Shown one piece after another: positions 10,647-22,600 of a stretch of DNA of 64,000 bases. A model generated the notes under the pieces. That model saw only the letters and a list, made by a program, of their open reading frames with translations. It searched no databases and was not told the DNA's origin. Each line of letters begins with the position of its first letter. Position 1 is the first letter of the stretch. This DNA comes from Arion vulgaris (lineage: Eukaryota; Mollusca; Gastropoda; Stylommatophora; Arionidae), in the NCBI GenBank assembly GCA_020796225.1, contig CM036754.1:16075367-16139366 (forward strand), written 5' to 3'. The translations under genes were made by a program, and so were the position numbers.

Positions 10647-10782
10647 CCCGTTCACTTCTTAATTGTTTTCCACCTCCGTACGCATTTATATTGCAATGTA
10701 TACTGTATTTGCCAGTATACTGACTTTGCGTCATTTAAAAAAATAATGCGAGCCAATATAACGACTCAGAGGAGAGAATGGG
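10647..10782. mobile_element. TTAA-flanked MITE (piggyBac-like), 136 bp
   Basis: Flanked by TTAA (10643-10646 and 10783-10786). Terminal inverted repeats CCCGTTCACT and CCCATTCTCT begin at the TTAA. Internal words TATATTGCAATGTATACT and TTGCGTCAT recur in the copy at 58006. Too short to encode a transposase. Confidence 0.75.
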
Positions 10783-11744
10783 TTAATAGGAGAAAGAGTG
10801 CAAACTTATAATTCTTGGAACAACAGCAATTTAACAATCTCCCTATTATGTATTTGACAACTTGTTTATCACTCTCCGTTGATATATTCTTGACATTTGT
10901 TAGATAAGTCTGGCTAGTTTCCTCGCATCCCATGAAAGTATTTACTACAAACAACGTATTGCTGTTCTCATGTTTCAGGAATGTTATCTTGATTTAGATC
11001 TCAACTAACGTGCTGAATTCTTCATTTAATCAGTGCTATAAACATCTTTAGTTCATAGGCTTGTTTACATATATCACGCAGCGTTTACATGCACCAGGAG
11101 TGGCATCCCTCCTCCCTATCTCTTCGCTATTTAAACTTAGCGCCCTCCCTATATATTCTAGTGCCCACTTTTCGATCATTATTGAATACTTCTGGTTCAT
11201 TTATGACTGGGGCATTTCATCAATTCGTGCACAATATCAAATCTATCAACTAGTATATCAAGTACTATTGGTAGACAAATGTATCTTTAATATTCTTCAC
11301 AATTCTGAAGAGACTCACATGGATCTACTGTTATGGGTATGCGTGTGTTCGAGGCAAAGAGAGATCGAACAAGCCTTTATCGAAAGTATCGATTGCTGTG
11401 GAGTTAATGACGGATAAGGGACATGTTCTTCGGTCTCTTGACCGTGGACACTAAAATTGACGTTGTTTTCCATCCTTAACTCACAATAACCGATGTTTTC
11501 GATGCAAGACTACCCACTCTCCTGTTGCAGCGAATACACGCATGTCCAGACAATAGATCGACGTGAATCCCTGAAGGTTCGAAACATCTCTAGACAACAT
11601 CCACTCATACCGCCATTCTGCATCTTCCAAAGCATCGACTATTAGAATCTATAATACGCATTTATAGAGAACACAGTATGAGAAGTGCTAATGAAATAAC
11701 AAACAGTGCAAAGTCATTCAGTCATGTATATTTCAAGAATATTC

Positions 11745-12170
11745 TTCTTCTTCTTCAAACGTTCCATATCAACCACTTGTTAACCACTCTGTGTAATTTG
11801 TTTGTTATCTGAGCTTTAGAGCGATTGTAAGTTGTGCCAGTTATGCGCCTACAAGTAGAATGGCTCGCTGCTTGTGTTCGTAAGGACGCTCGTATTGCTA
11901 GGCTAAGCGATGGGTGTCGTAAGAAATGAGGGTAAGTGGTTCGAATCCAGTGTTTGTCTATTTTTTTTTTTCCGGAAGCTCTTAATACATGTACACTGTT
12001 TATTTGTTGATCATACAAGTAGGCCAGCATATCCGATTTTTGTGATGCTTTATATTAACTAGGGCAGCTTCCCTAGGTCCTACGTTAGTCGCCTCTTACG
12101 ACATGCCTTGTAGGTCGCAGTGTAACTATTCTTTGCTTCCATTGCGGGCTCCGAAACCACACGGGCGTTT
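11745..12170 (-). repeat. SINE family B copy split by a SINE F
   Basis: Family B words run from TTCTTCTTCTTC and CATATCAACCACTTGTTAAC at the left to TCGCCTCTTACGACATGCC and CGAAACCACACGGGCG at the right. A family F SINE interrupts it within CGCCTACAAGTAGGCCAGC. Confidence 0.85.
11859..12013 (+). repeat. SINE family F inserted in SINE B, 9-bp TSD
   Basis: The core GATGGGTGTCGTAAGAAAT and box B-like GGTTCGAATCCAGTG are family F. It is flanked by the perfect duplication TACAAGTAG (11850-11858 and 12014-12022) made from family B sequence. Confidence 0.88.
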
Positions 12171-12662
12171 CAAGAATAAAAGCAGTGTCAACCAATAACC
12201 CTATGACAAAGCAGAGAATTAAAGCAAAAACCCACAGACATTCAATTTCATTATTTAAAACAATTGTGCCTGTTAACTTTCAGAGCACAATAAAATTCGA
12301 TCAATAGTTATGACGCACTACTGGTCCCTCGACCAGCATTATATAACAACAGATTTCACACAGCAGTGGGATACACATGAATACTCTAGACAAGATGTCT
12401 AGATAACAAAGACAGTGAGTTATTGAGTTCTTGGCGAATGCTTGAATCACTGATAGTGAGATAGGAGCACTCAAAGCATTACATTATACGCACTGTAATA
12501 GCTAGACATAAACGAACACAGTTCTAGGGTGCAGTCTGACATAGCTAAGTGCATCATCAAAGAAATTAAGAGCTGTTGAATTTAACGGTTGAAACATAAC
12601 GTTTGACATTGTCTGAAATTAGTGATAATCAGTGAGATGAGAACAAGGAGTTTTTTTGCAAG

Positions 12663-12780
12663 AATCCCAGAGGAAGCAACGGAAGCAAAGATTATGATCA
12701 ACAAATAAACAATGTACATGTATTAAGAGCTTCCGAAAAAACAAATAGACAAACACAGGATTCGAACCACTGATAATCAG
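12663..12780 (-). repeat. SINE family F fragment
   Basis: Minus strand: GGTTCGAATCCTGTGTTTGT, then CTCTTAATACATGTACATTG and TTTATTTGTTGATCATAA. The 5' head is missing. Confidence 0.65.
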
Positions 12781-12784
12781 TGCA

Positions 12785-13010
12785 GACTTAACAGAGAAAA
12801 AACCCAGTGTTTGGTGCTACCCGTTGTACAAGTAGAAATGGATGTCTAAGGGGCAGAGTGAAGAGTGTAGTCAACCAGCAAGCCACATGAATCACCCGTA
12901 TGCACACTCCTTTAAATTTTACACCTGCTAGGAAAGACTGAGCACCTATGGGTATTCCCGGAGTGCTGTGACGTCGGTTCAGTAGCTACTAACTGTCTAT
13001 TGGTTATCAA
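12785..13010 (-). repeat. Dispersed repeat H fragment
   Basis: The words GGAGTGCTGTGACGTC and GTTCAGTAGC (12959-12985) are the complement of the sequence at 49500-49540; a related stretch is at 52850-53045. Function unknown; probably a tRNA-like SINE with a worn head. Confidence 0.45.
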
Positions 13011-14237
13011 TTCAATAAACAGGTAAATTTGGTTTTACAAATGCAAGGAAGAATCATGTACATACGATTTAAAAATAAAACAGCTAACGTTTTGGTCATT
13101 CAAATTATAAGCAGACAAACAGTAACAGACGCTGAAGAAAAAGTTGAACATTTTGTTTGGTAGTAACGTTATTTTTAATTATACACCGCTTCTTTCTAGT
13201 TACATATCAAGAACTTGTTGACCATTCAATAAAAGACAGCAGTACACACGGTCTGAGCACACTGCACTTCTCTAAAGGTTGGTAAACACGGAAGCCACCA
13301 ATAGAATTGAAATCACATGCATACCCATAGATAATTTTAGATAAAGTGAAATATAATGAAACTAGATTTACAAGTGTAAATCATTAAAGATCGTTTTTTT
13401 TTTTTTAGCAATGTAATGTAATAATTGTCCATCACGAACGATGATGATATCAGCCTCAGACTGTGTTGTTGCACCATTCTGATGTGTTCACAGAGTTCAA
13501 TCACGGAACACAATCCTCTCCCACAGGTAGGGAATACATGATCAGGGTTTGACCCCAGCCTGGCTCTAAAGTTGGCTCTGGTTTGACATGTGAGTGGCTA
13601 AGTGTTCTGTTTTTTTCATGCAGCTCATTTCCCCTGCACCTCAGCAGTATGACGATCCTTAGTTTTGCCAGTTTAGTGTTCTGAGCTATAATAAACTGTT
13701 TAATATTTTTTTAATATAAGCGTATATGTATCTAGGCTTGGTTAATTTTAGTTCTAAAAATTTCCAATCAAGCAAAAAAAAGATTGCAGGCTCAACTCAA
13801 TCACAGAACGATCCACACGTATGGAAAGGAACTAGCCCGCCTACCTCCCGTATAATGGAGTTCCTAAAGGAACATTTTCATTTGTCAGTTACATTAGTAG
13901 CTTATGTCACAATCGCCTATAAATATTGGAAATGTTAGTTTGTGTGGATAAGACTGTGTCGCAATGTGATCGATTAAGTGTGTGTCACAGTTTAATAGTA
14001 TCTGAACAATATGAAATATCCGGTTCTCCGTGTTTATATATATATACCTGCATGCGATATCATTATCATAAGTGTCCAACAACTAACATGACCGTGTATG
14101 ATTACAAACAGGAAGGTGTTGACGTAGTTCTTCAGAATGTGTGCACAGTGTCTAAGAGACAACACTATAAAATAACACATGTGCTGTAACTCTTACTGTT
14201 CAGATAATTATGTTCGGCATCTTCCAACTTTACCACA

Positions 14238-14320
14238 CGCCCATGTGGTGCCATGGCCCGCAAGGAAGCAAAGAATAGCACCATTGCGATCTACAAGGCA
14301 TCTCGTAAAAGGCATAGCAC
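14238..14320 (+). repeat. SINE family B, 3'-truncated head
   Basis: ACACGCCCATGTGGTGCCAT, GCAAGGAAGCAAAGAATAGC and GATCTACAAGGCATCTCGTA give the family B 5' module only, ending abruptly at 14320 where repeat I begins. Confidence 0.7.
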
Positions 14321-14324
14321 CGGT

Positions 14325-14780
14325 GAGGGTCCGCGATGCAATTTAGAAGATGGTGAAAATATTTTGTAGAATTTTTTTATTTAAAAAATATTTTAGAATG
14401 AATATTACACATGCAGCGGCTTTCCAGCTTGCTCGACTCGATTTTGGACTGTCAATGGTTCTTTTACGTGCTCAATTTAAACACGGGTCCTACGTTTTAT
14501 CGTCCGTCTCCGATAGGATTTTTTTTCCGATCCAGAAGCTATTGAGCTTTTCAACTCTTCGGCTCGGTGCCATGGACATCGTAACCCTTCGGTTCGACGC
14601 CACGAACACCGTAAATCTGGGGAATCTGTGGCTTTTTCTGCCATCCCGCGGAATTGAACCCGCACACACAGAGGGTAGTCACCCGTAGTCCAACGCGCTA
14701 CGAACACGCTGGGCAGACGGGCCTCCGATAGGACTAGAAACTCGATCTCACCAATACTGAGATCATTGATCTCTATAAAA
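14325..14780 (-). repeat. Dispersed repeat I copy interrupted by SINE D
   Basis: Words GATGGTGAAAATATTTTGTA, CTTTCCAGCTTGCTC, TTTTACGTGCTCAA and CCGATAGGACTAG occur in the same order at 26225-26560 and in reverse complement at 23755, 48825 and 57090. The interruption at 14519-14722 is a SINE D. Confidence 0.75.
14519..14722 (-). repeat. SINE family D inserted in repeat I, 11-bp TSD
   Basis: Minus-strand family D copy with its T-run at 14519-14527 and its GCCCAGCGTGTTCG head at the right. The perfect duplication CTCCGATAGGA is at 14508-14518 and 14723-14733; removing the insert restores repeat I. Confidence 0.92.
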
Positions 14781-15339
14781 ATATCACGATCGCCCCACGA
14801 GGGATCCAATAGAGTATCTTTGTAAAGAGAAGCGAGCAACTAACTTCAGACTAGTTACCCTGGTCTGAGAAAATCGTATGTCATTCAACTATTCAGACAA
14901 TATGAAATAGCAGGAAGAAGAAACACACGGGACATTGCTGAATCATATCAAAGTGCGTTAATTGCATGTGTGTTCGGTGACTAACATTTTTATTCACAAG
15001 TGAATCAAGTACATATTAATCCCAGTCTTCAAGTGCTCATTTAACTTCTCCGAACTTACACCAGCACGCAGATCTCAATGGCTACAACTGTAGGGACAGA
15101 CAGATGGCGCGTATAGATGATGTGTAAACATGAGAAGACTGGGAATCGAAGCGTGCAATCTCCCGACCTTAACGACAATGGTCTTGTGTTACTTCCACAA
15201 ACGAAACAACAACAAACTAATCAAATTTGCTTATCATAAGGTACACAAAATATTGTGCAAGAGCATTACTTTTACCAGACCATTTTCACTCAAACTTCTT
15301 CGTTTCACTCATTCCCACACTTCTCTAATGACCCGATCC

Positions 15340-15532
15340 GCTCGCCTGCCCAGCGTGTTCGTAGCGCGTTGAACTACGGGTGACAAGTCCCCCCGCGAAT
15401 GCGGTTCAATTCTGCGGGCTGGCAGAAAAGCCATAGGTTCTCCAGATTTACGGTATTCGTGGTACCAAACCGAAAGGTTACGATGTCCATGGCACCGAGC
15501 TCAAGTGCTTCTGGATCAAAAAAAAAAAAAAA
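15340..15532 (+). repeat. SINE family D copy with 10-bp TSD
   Basis: Head GCCCAGCGTGTTCGTAGC, box B-like GGTTCAATTCTGC, family body and an A tail at 15518-15532. Duplication GACCCGATCC at 15330-15339 and 15533-15542. Confidence 0.92.
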
Positions 15533-15764
15533 GACCCGATCCACACACTTATTTATTGCATTCATTCCTACACACTTCTTCAATGCCACAATACCAATAC
15601 ATCTTTAGTAGGTACCCCAATATTTATTTAATGTCCACATCCCCACACTTTAAAAAAACCCCAACTACCCACACATTTTTAAGTGTTTCTCCCACACTTC
15701 TTTAGTGCCTCTCTCCATTGATTCCTGATATCTTACTAATACCGATTCCTTGGGAAAATAAGAA

Positions 15765-15970
15765 TCTAAATGACAGCGATGAAGTCAGAAATGATGAAAT
15801 CAGAAGAAGAGTCCTTGCCGGTGCTACAATATATAAAGAAACAACAGGTCAAATGGTTCAGAAATGTATCCAGGTTACCAAGTAAACGATGGATCAACGG
15901 AATGTCAGAGACACTAAATTTCACCTTGCAAAGAGTGCACTTGACATTCCATACGTGAGGACAGGAATTG
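15765..15970 (+). mobile_element. LINE C-terminus fragment
   Basis: Encodes LPVLQYIKKQQVKWFRNVSR then KRWINGMSE, matching the IERQQxxWFGHLxRM...RWxDxI segment of LINE ORFs (compare 39230 and 27540). Internally deleted. Confidence 0.65.
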
Positions 15971-16092
15971 ACCCTCTTACCTCCAACACATTAGGAACAG
16001 GCACTTCATACAACTAAGGTCTGAAAAGCTTAGAGAAATTTTATTTTTCTTTATTTTATAGTCAAATGAGTAATAAAAAAAGGGTTTTAAAG

Positions 16093-16300
16093 ACAAAAGA
16101 TTGACTTCATTGCACCGGGTTTTACCCCATCTGGCTCAGTCCCTCTCCGCAGAAATGGCATGCCCCCTGTCGAGAGTATTGCACAAAGCACGAACTCCGT
16201 AGCTCCAGCAACAATCCTAGGGGTCTCTGGAAAAACTGCACTCGTGAACAGAACAGCAGTTTTAGAATCAATTAGATCCTGTGCTGACCAGATAGCCACA
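16093..16300 (-). repeat. SINE family E copy
   Basis: Minus strand: GAGACCCCTAGGATTGTTGC, TGGAGCTACGGAGTTCGTGC and TTGTGCAATACTCTCGAC, ending GAAGTCAATCTTTTG. Its tRNA-like head near 16300 is worn. Other copies are at 35425 and 61196. Confidence 0.75.
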
Positions 16301-16301
16301 T

Positions 16302-17970
16302 TATGCACAGTAATAGAGCAAAGTGTAGAATGGAAATCCCCACTTTGTATTGCATTTGTGGATTATAAGGTCATTGACAGAATAGATAGGGAAACCATTT
16401 GGAAATTCATGAGACACTATGGGATTCCACATAAAATTATTAACCTTGTAAAGGTAACATATATAGACAAGAAAAGTAGTTCTTCCCAAGGTTAAAATTA
16501 CACTTTTGGAATAGGAACACAGGTACAACAGATTCCTTCCATCACCTTTGCTGTTCTTACTGGCTATAGAATGAACTATAAAGGTAACAGTAGCTACCAC
16601 CTAATGGACTAAGACAGAGTAGCTAGACAATCTGGACTGCTGACGACATAAGCTTCCTGTTCCACAAATGTAACCAGATGCATGATAAACTAAACACAGG
16701 TGATGGAAGGTCACAACTAGCTATACATTTATATAAGAAAGATAGATGATGAAAATTAAACAAGAAAATGACAAACCTCTCTTGGTATAATAATACATAT
16801 ACTTAGGCAGCAATGGATCTTTCAAAATAAGAATATAGAAGGCATGAGGACCTTTTATCAAACTGGAAAATTTGAGGCATTCTAAAGAAGTTAAATCTAG
16901 AAATAAAATATTTAAAACTTCAATGTTTAAGTAGTTCTGCTGCATGGGTTAGAAACGGCTTAAACAATAACTAACAAATTGCAAATATTCATCAAAGTGT
17001 GCCTCCACATTAGAGAGAATGAAATTGTATATGATATGATAATAAATGAGAAGATTATGGAGAGAACAAGAAAGATCCCTTACACAAAGACATCTAGGAA
17101 AAACCTGCTGCCTTAACAAGTACAGTCAGATGGTTGGGCTAAAACTCGATAACTCTGAACATGACTACCCAGCACCAGCAGAAGATACAATTCTTCCAAA
17201 TACTACTGCTTTCCAATATCTTGGTAATGTTATCCCCAAAGGAAGAGCTGGATCTGATATTAAAAGCAGACTGAGTAAGACTCAAAGTGCATTCATGACC
17301 TTTCAGACAGTCTCAAAATAACTCTACTGCAGCAACAGAAGCAAGATTAATATACTAGAAGTTGTGTGCTATCAACTTTGCTATACAGATCAGAATGCTG
17401 AAGAATTGCAGAACAAGATATGTCCAAATCTTCCATACAACATGTCTGTAAAAGATCTTATGCATATTCTGGCCAAGAGCTGCTTGCAGTGTCAGCAAGA
17501 GAATATGAACACCATCATTCATTCTGGTTTAAAGTGAAATGAGATGGACACCAGTGGGCAAACGAAAATATGAAAGACCCAAAAACCACCTGTAGGCAAA
17601 TAGTAACTGAAATAAATGAATCACAGATGGAACACAATACAATTACAGTGGACTACCAAAAATGGAGAAGAGTCTGTTAATTTGTTGCTGTTCTAAGCTT
17701 CAAGGGCATCACAGGTTAGAGAGAGCCAGATCCTAGTGAACCAAGAGGTGAAAAAAAGAAACTGGCACTCGATAGGACACGCTGAGAAAATACAAGAGGA
17801 ATATAACAAGAAGGGTACTTTCCTGGAGTCCACATGGAAAGGAAAAAAAGTGGGAGACCTAAAAATGCATAGATGGAGCTGAAAGATCCAGCTAAAGAGC
17901 TAAAGATAGGAAATCTGGGCATGAGTTGGTTGAAGGCCCAATGAGGGTTAAAAAGGAACAAGAGATAGAG
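16302..17970 (+). mobile_element. Degenerate LINE reverse-transcriptase ORF
   Basis: Pieces of one RT ORF appear in order: EWKSPLCIAFVDYK then DRETIWKFMRHYGIPHKI (palm domain, about 16327-16440), MVGLKLDNSEHDY and FQYLGNVIPKGRAGSDIKSR (17130-17280), a SKTQSAFMTFQTVSK segment, and NWHSIGHAEKIQEEYNKKGT near 17760 (the HTLRK...ALTWNPQGKR region). The catalytic YADD-type motif falls in a deleted or scrambled stretch. Many stops and frameshifts: an old, dead copy. Confidence 0.75.
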
Positions 17971-18644
17971 AGAAAGGCCACAGACATTGTGGAATAAACA
18001 GTAAAGACTGTCCAGTATTCTTAAAGGGCTCTTTCTAAACATGCACTTTAATCTCTTGAGGTTACTTAAAATCTTCTTTCCAAGAATCTTAACAGACTCT
18101 TAAATGTACTTTGAATTTGTCATCTTGATTATCTGATAAAACAACATACTAAACACATATTGTAAAACACTTGTTTTATCTATCAAGTAACGAATACATA
18201 TTCTCAAATGTACCAATACTATTATGGTGTTACATATATTAAGACTAGTACTACTACTAGTAGTACATTTGGTTAAATTCATTATCATTTTACATTATTA
18301 AACTGTCATTCAGTATACATTAATACAGCAACTGTTTCTATTCTTCAACAAACTCGAAACGCATTAGGACTCATTAGGTTGTTGTATATTAGGGATCTCC
18401 ACAACACAAATTACATCACAGACAATGAGTTGTGGATATTTATTAATTATTAAACTGCATTTTAAAACTCAGTGAGTGCTCTTTATGAATGTGATACTTT
18501 ATCATTTATTTGTTATTAAATGGAACTATTTGTGGAAACAAATTAATGGGATATATTTTCAACGGAGAATTCTCGAACATACGTATGGGAAGAATTTGAA
18601 CCATACAATAGTGACAGTCATGTCTCATGTACACAGAAACTTAC

Positions 18645-18962
18645 CTCACTGTTGTATAGTTTCCTAAGTTCATCGAAAACCCACATTTCTACACCAAGTC
18701 TTTTCTTTATCAGCAGCATTTGGTGAGCTCCATACTTTGCTGTTAAATACTTTTTCTTATTTTCCGTGTGCTGGTCCTTTAAAACAAAGTCTACAATCTT
18801 GGACTGTTCCTGTGGTAACGCCGTCGCTGAGGAACTGTAACTTGTATCCATTTCAGCAGATTTAGTATAAGCGGTTTCACCGTTCATAGTTCCTGCTGTG
18901 TACGACGTAGCCATAACTGTATACATGCCCACTGTTTTACGAAATGGGTTCCGGCTCAACAT
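18645..18962 (-). CDS. PPP1R14: PPP1R14-like PP1 inhibitor, exon 1
   Basis: A 106-codon first exon ending in a GTAAGT donor (18639-18644 on the minus strand), phase 0. Residues 69-106 contain KKKYLTAKYGAHQ and KRLGVEMWVFDELRKLYNSE, which align with the inhibitory region of CPI-17/PHI-1/KEPI (RHARVTVKYDRRELQRRLDV and EKWIDGRLEELY in CPI-17). Thr74 in YLTAKY sits where CPI-17 has its activating phospho-threonine (Thr38), so kinase control of PP1 inhibition is likely conserved. The first 60 residues are Ser/Thr-rich and not recognised. The start is uncertain: the ATG at 18962 has a weak context and Met13 (18926) has a better one. It is divergent from the LRP11-like gene. Confidence 0.85.
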
Positions 18963-19211
18963 TTGACCTCCGTTACAAGTTCATACACAAGTCTGAGAAA
19001 GAAGCAAAACTAAAATAAATCACATATCGTTTTTTATTTATGTTTTCCTAACGATGTTTTAAGTACAGTACAAAATATTGTAAGATTTTAGGATAAACAT
19101 ATGTATAATCTCTGCACTATTTTGTTTCTGTTGGTGTATTTGGGCTATACGGTGCGTTATTACGTAATACGCATGTCAAGAAAAGCGGAAGTTCCAACAT
19201 TAACTACAGAA
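18963..19211. promoter_or_regulatory. Putative bidirectional promoter region
   Basis: Only 249 bp separate the PPP1R14-like ATG at 18962 from the likely LRP11-like ATG at 19212 (138 bp if the upstream ATG at 19101 is used). No repeats interrupt it, although both flanking introns are full of them. It is AT-rich (TTTTTTATTTATG near 19029); no convincing TATA box or initiator can be assigned. 5' untranslated exons cannot be excluded. Confidence 0.5.
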
Positions 19212-19628
19212 ATGGAGTTCAATAGCTTTACAGCCCTGTTAATATTTCTGATGTATGTGTGCATGTTTACATCAAATGATGCAGTTAAAGAGTCAGTTGC
19301 TCACGGATCAGAAAATAATGATTCCAAGTTTCTATTAGAGTTAATAAAACGCATCGGAGATCCTAGTTACAACTATCAATCAGAAGACCAGGAAGATTCC
19401 AGCAGAGGGGATTTGTCCGGTAAACAATCTGAAACTTCTAGTAATGAGCTGCCAAATTTGCCAGCTTGTCAATCTGCGATTCAACAGGGAAGTATCATCA
19501 AAACCACAGAATCAATACGTGCCGGGGCAGTTTATATTGACTCTGTTAAGTATGTGAAATCAAATGATGATTGTTTGGGATACTGCTGCCAAAACTCAAC
19601 ATGTGATGTTGCAGTTTATCAAGACAAG
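19212..19628 (+). CDS. LRP11: LRP11-like exon 1: signal peptide and first half of MANSC
   Basis: The ATG at 19212 has a strong context (A at -3, G at +4) and opens a clear signal peptide, MEFNSFTALLIFLMYVCMFT. The earlier in-frame ATG at 19101 begins with another hydrophobic run but has a weak context. Residues 86-139 hold the cysteines C86, C121, C125, C126 and C131 in the DDCLGYCCQNSTCDVAVY pattern of MANSC domains. The exon ends CAAGACAAG followed by GTAAGT at 19629, phase 0. Confidence 0.88.
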
Positions 19629-22600
19629 GTAAGTTGACAGTTGAGAGGAATTGAGTTGTAATCCCGCTATGATACTCTACTGATTGAGTAGTATAAGTCA
19701 CTATAAGTATGATAATTGATAAGTATGTGCATCATAATCGTTCACACAGTTACATCACACTAATTTCATGTATATATAAATAGGGTCTAGCCACACTATT
19801 TACTGTAACAAAATGCATGAATAATGAATAGAAACCCTTAGTCTTGGTGGTGAGAAGACAACCTAAATCACGAAATCATTGAAAATTACACGGCTGTAAC
19901 ACGGTCCTCTGTGTGAGCTACAAGAGACAGTGACGTTTATACAAGAGACAACATTTAATATATTTCAAGCGAACGAAAGGAAGGACTAAATCATTTATGA
20001 TAAAAGTAAAAAAAAAGCCGTGAAAATAAGATATCAAGTTTCGTGTGTATGGTTTAATAGTCATGTTGATCTATATTATATTCACTATTCTATTATCACA
20101 ATATAATACAATATTTTATTTTAATAATATAAATACATGTTCGTTTAAAACTATCGAAATGACACTTTAAAATTGCAATTCTCTGAAACTTCAACCAAGT
20201 TGAGCCTCACACTCATAGTGCTCACACTAATTACTCAAAATGTTATTGACTTATTATTCGTTGACCGTAAGTAGTGGTAATGACTTTATTGTAAGGTTTC
20301 AGTTATGCCTTTTCACATCAATAATGTGATTGAAGATGCCTATGTTGTTCAATTCTAGTATAGAAACATCATGTGATGGGAGTTGAGAGAGCTGTGTCAG
20401 TGTTATTTCTATTGTAATATATATATATGATTATGCCTGTGGTAGTTTACAGACTCAGCATCCTCATGATAGCAAGATCACACTGGGAATGACTAGAACA
20501 TAGTCAGAATGAAGGCATGCGTATAGTCCTTGGCTGCACTAAAGATACTCCCATTGTGAGGATGAAATATATGCTTGGCCTTTTATCACTACGCATATAT
20601 GCAGATTACTGTGGCTCAGAGGCAACCACTGCACACATATACTAATAATGTTAGGGGCACGAGAATCAAGTGTGACTCGTGAATGGCCCAAGCTGAAAGT
20701 ACAATTCGCTAAGTGACCACAGTTGCACCCTGCCCAAAGTGGAAGAATGAATCCTGATATATGACCAACTAGCATGACCAACTACTGCAACATAATCATT
20801 ACTCGTCAAAGGTAATGTAAAAATTGGGGCAACATGAAGGCTGAACCCGCAATTAAGCAGCTGATAAAAGATAATGCAAGTGATGATGATGCTGTTATTT
20901 ATATCGTTGGGTCTATACATCATGGTGAGAAGTCGGGCTGCGGTTTTTTGGCTGTGCACCTAGTAGTGTTGAGCAAAAAGTGGACTTCAGAAATAACAGC
21001 AGCAGTCGAAGGCACTATTTATGAAACACACATAAAAGCCTGTTGTATAAATCTCTTCTTATCCTGAAACTGCGAGGCAAAACAAGATTAGAGAAAAGAA
21101 AGAAGATAAATACTTAATTCAATAGGATAAAACTGCAAGTTCATTTCATAGTGAGGACAATATTTATGAAGAGCAGTCTCTAGCATTATAGATTATTTCT
21201 TCCCACTGGATTATTGTAGACCAGGACCTGATACTGATGTTAGTCAACAGTGACACTCTTCTTCACTTGAAACTAAATACAGTGATTGCACATACATACA
21301 GTCTCACCTTATTAGATGGATATAGCTATTTAGACTTCACTACTATTTATTGAAGCAGACTGCAGTGAACATGTTTTATATAGCATGTGTGTTCAACATG
21401 TGTATCAACATGTGTGTTGATTTTATTATGAATATTAAGACAACATGGGTGATGTGATCTTGGAGATCGTCATAAATCAAACTTAGCAGTAACAAAATTG
21501 TCTCCAAGCACTCTTCATTAGCACTCTAAGCAGTGTCCATCTACTCCAGTAAATACATATATAATCTCAGATCTACAACAGTATTAACACAGCCTGTGTC
21601 AGCTATAAAAGACTACATGAATATGTGTGAAATTGAACATCAATCAGCCTAGTGAACAGACAAAAGTATACCATTCTATTCACCATCATTATGTGCATCA
21701 ACAACAAATGGACAGTGGATTATAGATAAAACCAAGAATGCAATAGTTGATTTCACTGATTGTTCAATAGCATGATAAGATACTTGCTACTAAATGAGGG
21801 TTCAGTTGATAGTGAAAATTTCATACTATCTGCACTCTACTTTCAGAAGAACTGGACAGGACATGTTGTTTCTATCTATATCCACTTCTCATGTTATAGT
21901 TAACAAATAAGACATCCACAAGTGATTCCCATTGCTGCATATATACACACATGGTATCTCATGTCAGTACACACTCCTTTCCACCATATTTCTCCAGATT
22001 TCTTGTAGTCTGCCCCATCCTATGCTGTTTTTACCAAAGTGCCATATGACATTCTATACACATGTCCAATCCATCTTCACCTTTATCCTCTAATCGTTGC
22101 TACCAGTGATGTTCCATTAGTTGTCTTCTGCCACTTAGTGAGCAAGTTGTTTACATTCCTGATGAATGTATTCCAAAACTTCTGTATAAACAGTATCAAG
22201 TGGAGAACAGAAAGAATGAGTTTGTCTTAATGTGTGTAAATTTATTAGATAATTGTCTCCACACTTTCGTAATAGTTCAGCCAGAAAACACAGATTGTTT
22301 ACTTTTCAAAAAATGAATAAAATATTTTAAAAAAGTTAACATGCTGTTATGCAAATGAACACAAATAGAGTTGATGTTGTGACCAAAATACCTTTATGGA
22401 TAATCAAACACAGACAAATTCATGTAACTTTTTTGGTCATTTGGTATGCACAGTGCAGCATTATTTTGGGAAAACTATGTGCTGTTGGTGTCATGTACTG
22501 AATAATGATGTACTGGATACATGTGACATGGGAAGGGTATATTTATTCTTGTCACATTTGTTGAAAGATGGATTAGATGTGAACACAGATTATAGACCAA

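Larger units (their letters stand above)
6023..18644 (-). other. Intron 1 of the PPP1R14-like gene (12.6 kb)
   Basis: Spans the two recognised exons on the minus strand and is filled with retroposons listed separately. Unassigned stretches of more than 300 bp: 7053-7761 (a TATATATA run near 7101 and nothing else recognised), 10206-10640, 10790-11744 (AT-rich, some chance open frames), 12171-12660, 13011-14237 (a region at 13440-13640 with words such as GGTTTGACCCCAGCC looks like a worn element), 14781-15329 and 17971-18644. No further exons were supportable. Confidence 0.75.

Noticed and set aside
10279..10734. 151-codon minus-strand and 100-codon plus-strand open frames
   Set aside because: They overlap each other and run into the TTAA-flanked MITE at 10647; no family recognised.
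19101..19211. Start of the LRP11-like protein at the first ATG
   Set aside because: It is in frame, but the ATG at 19212 has a much better context and immediately precedes a proper signal peptide. Kept as an alternative only.
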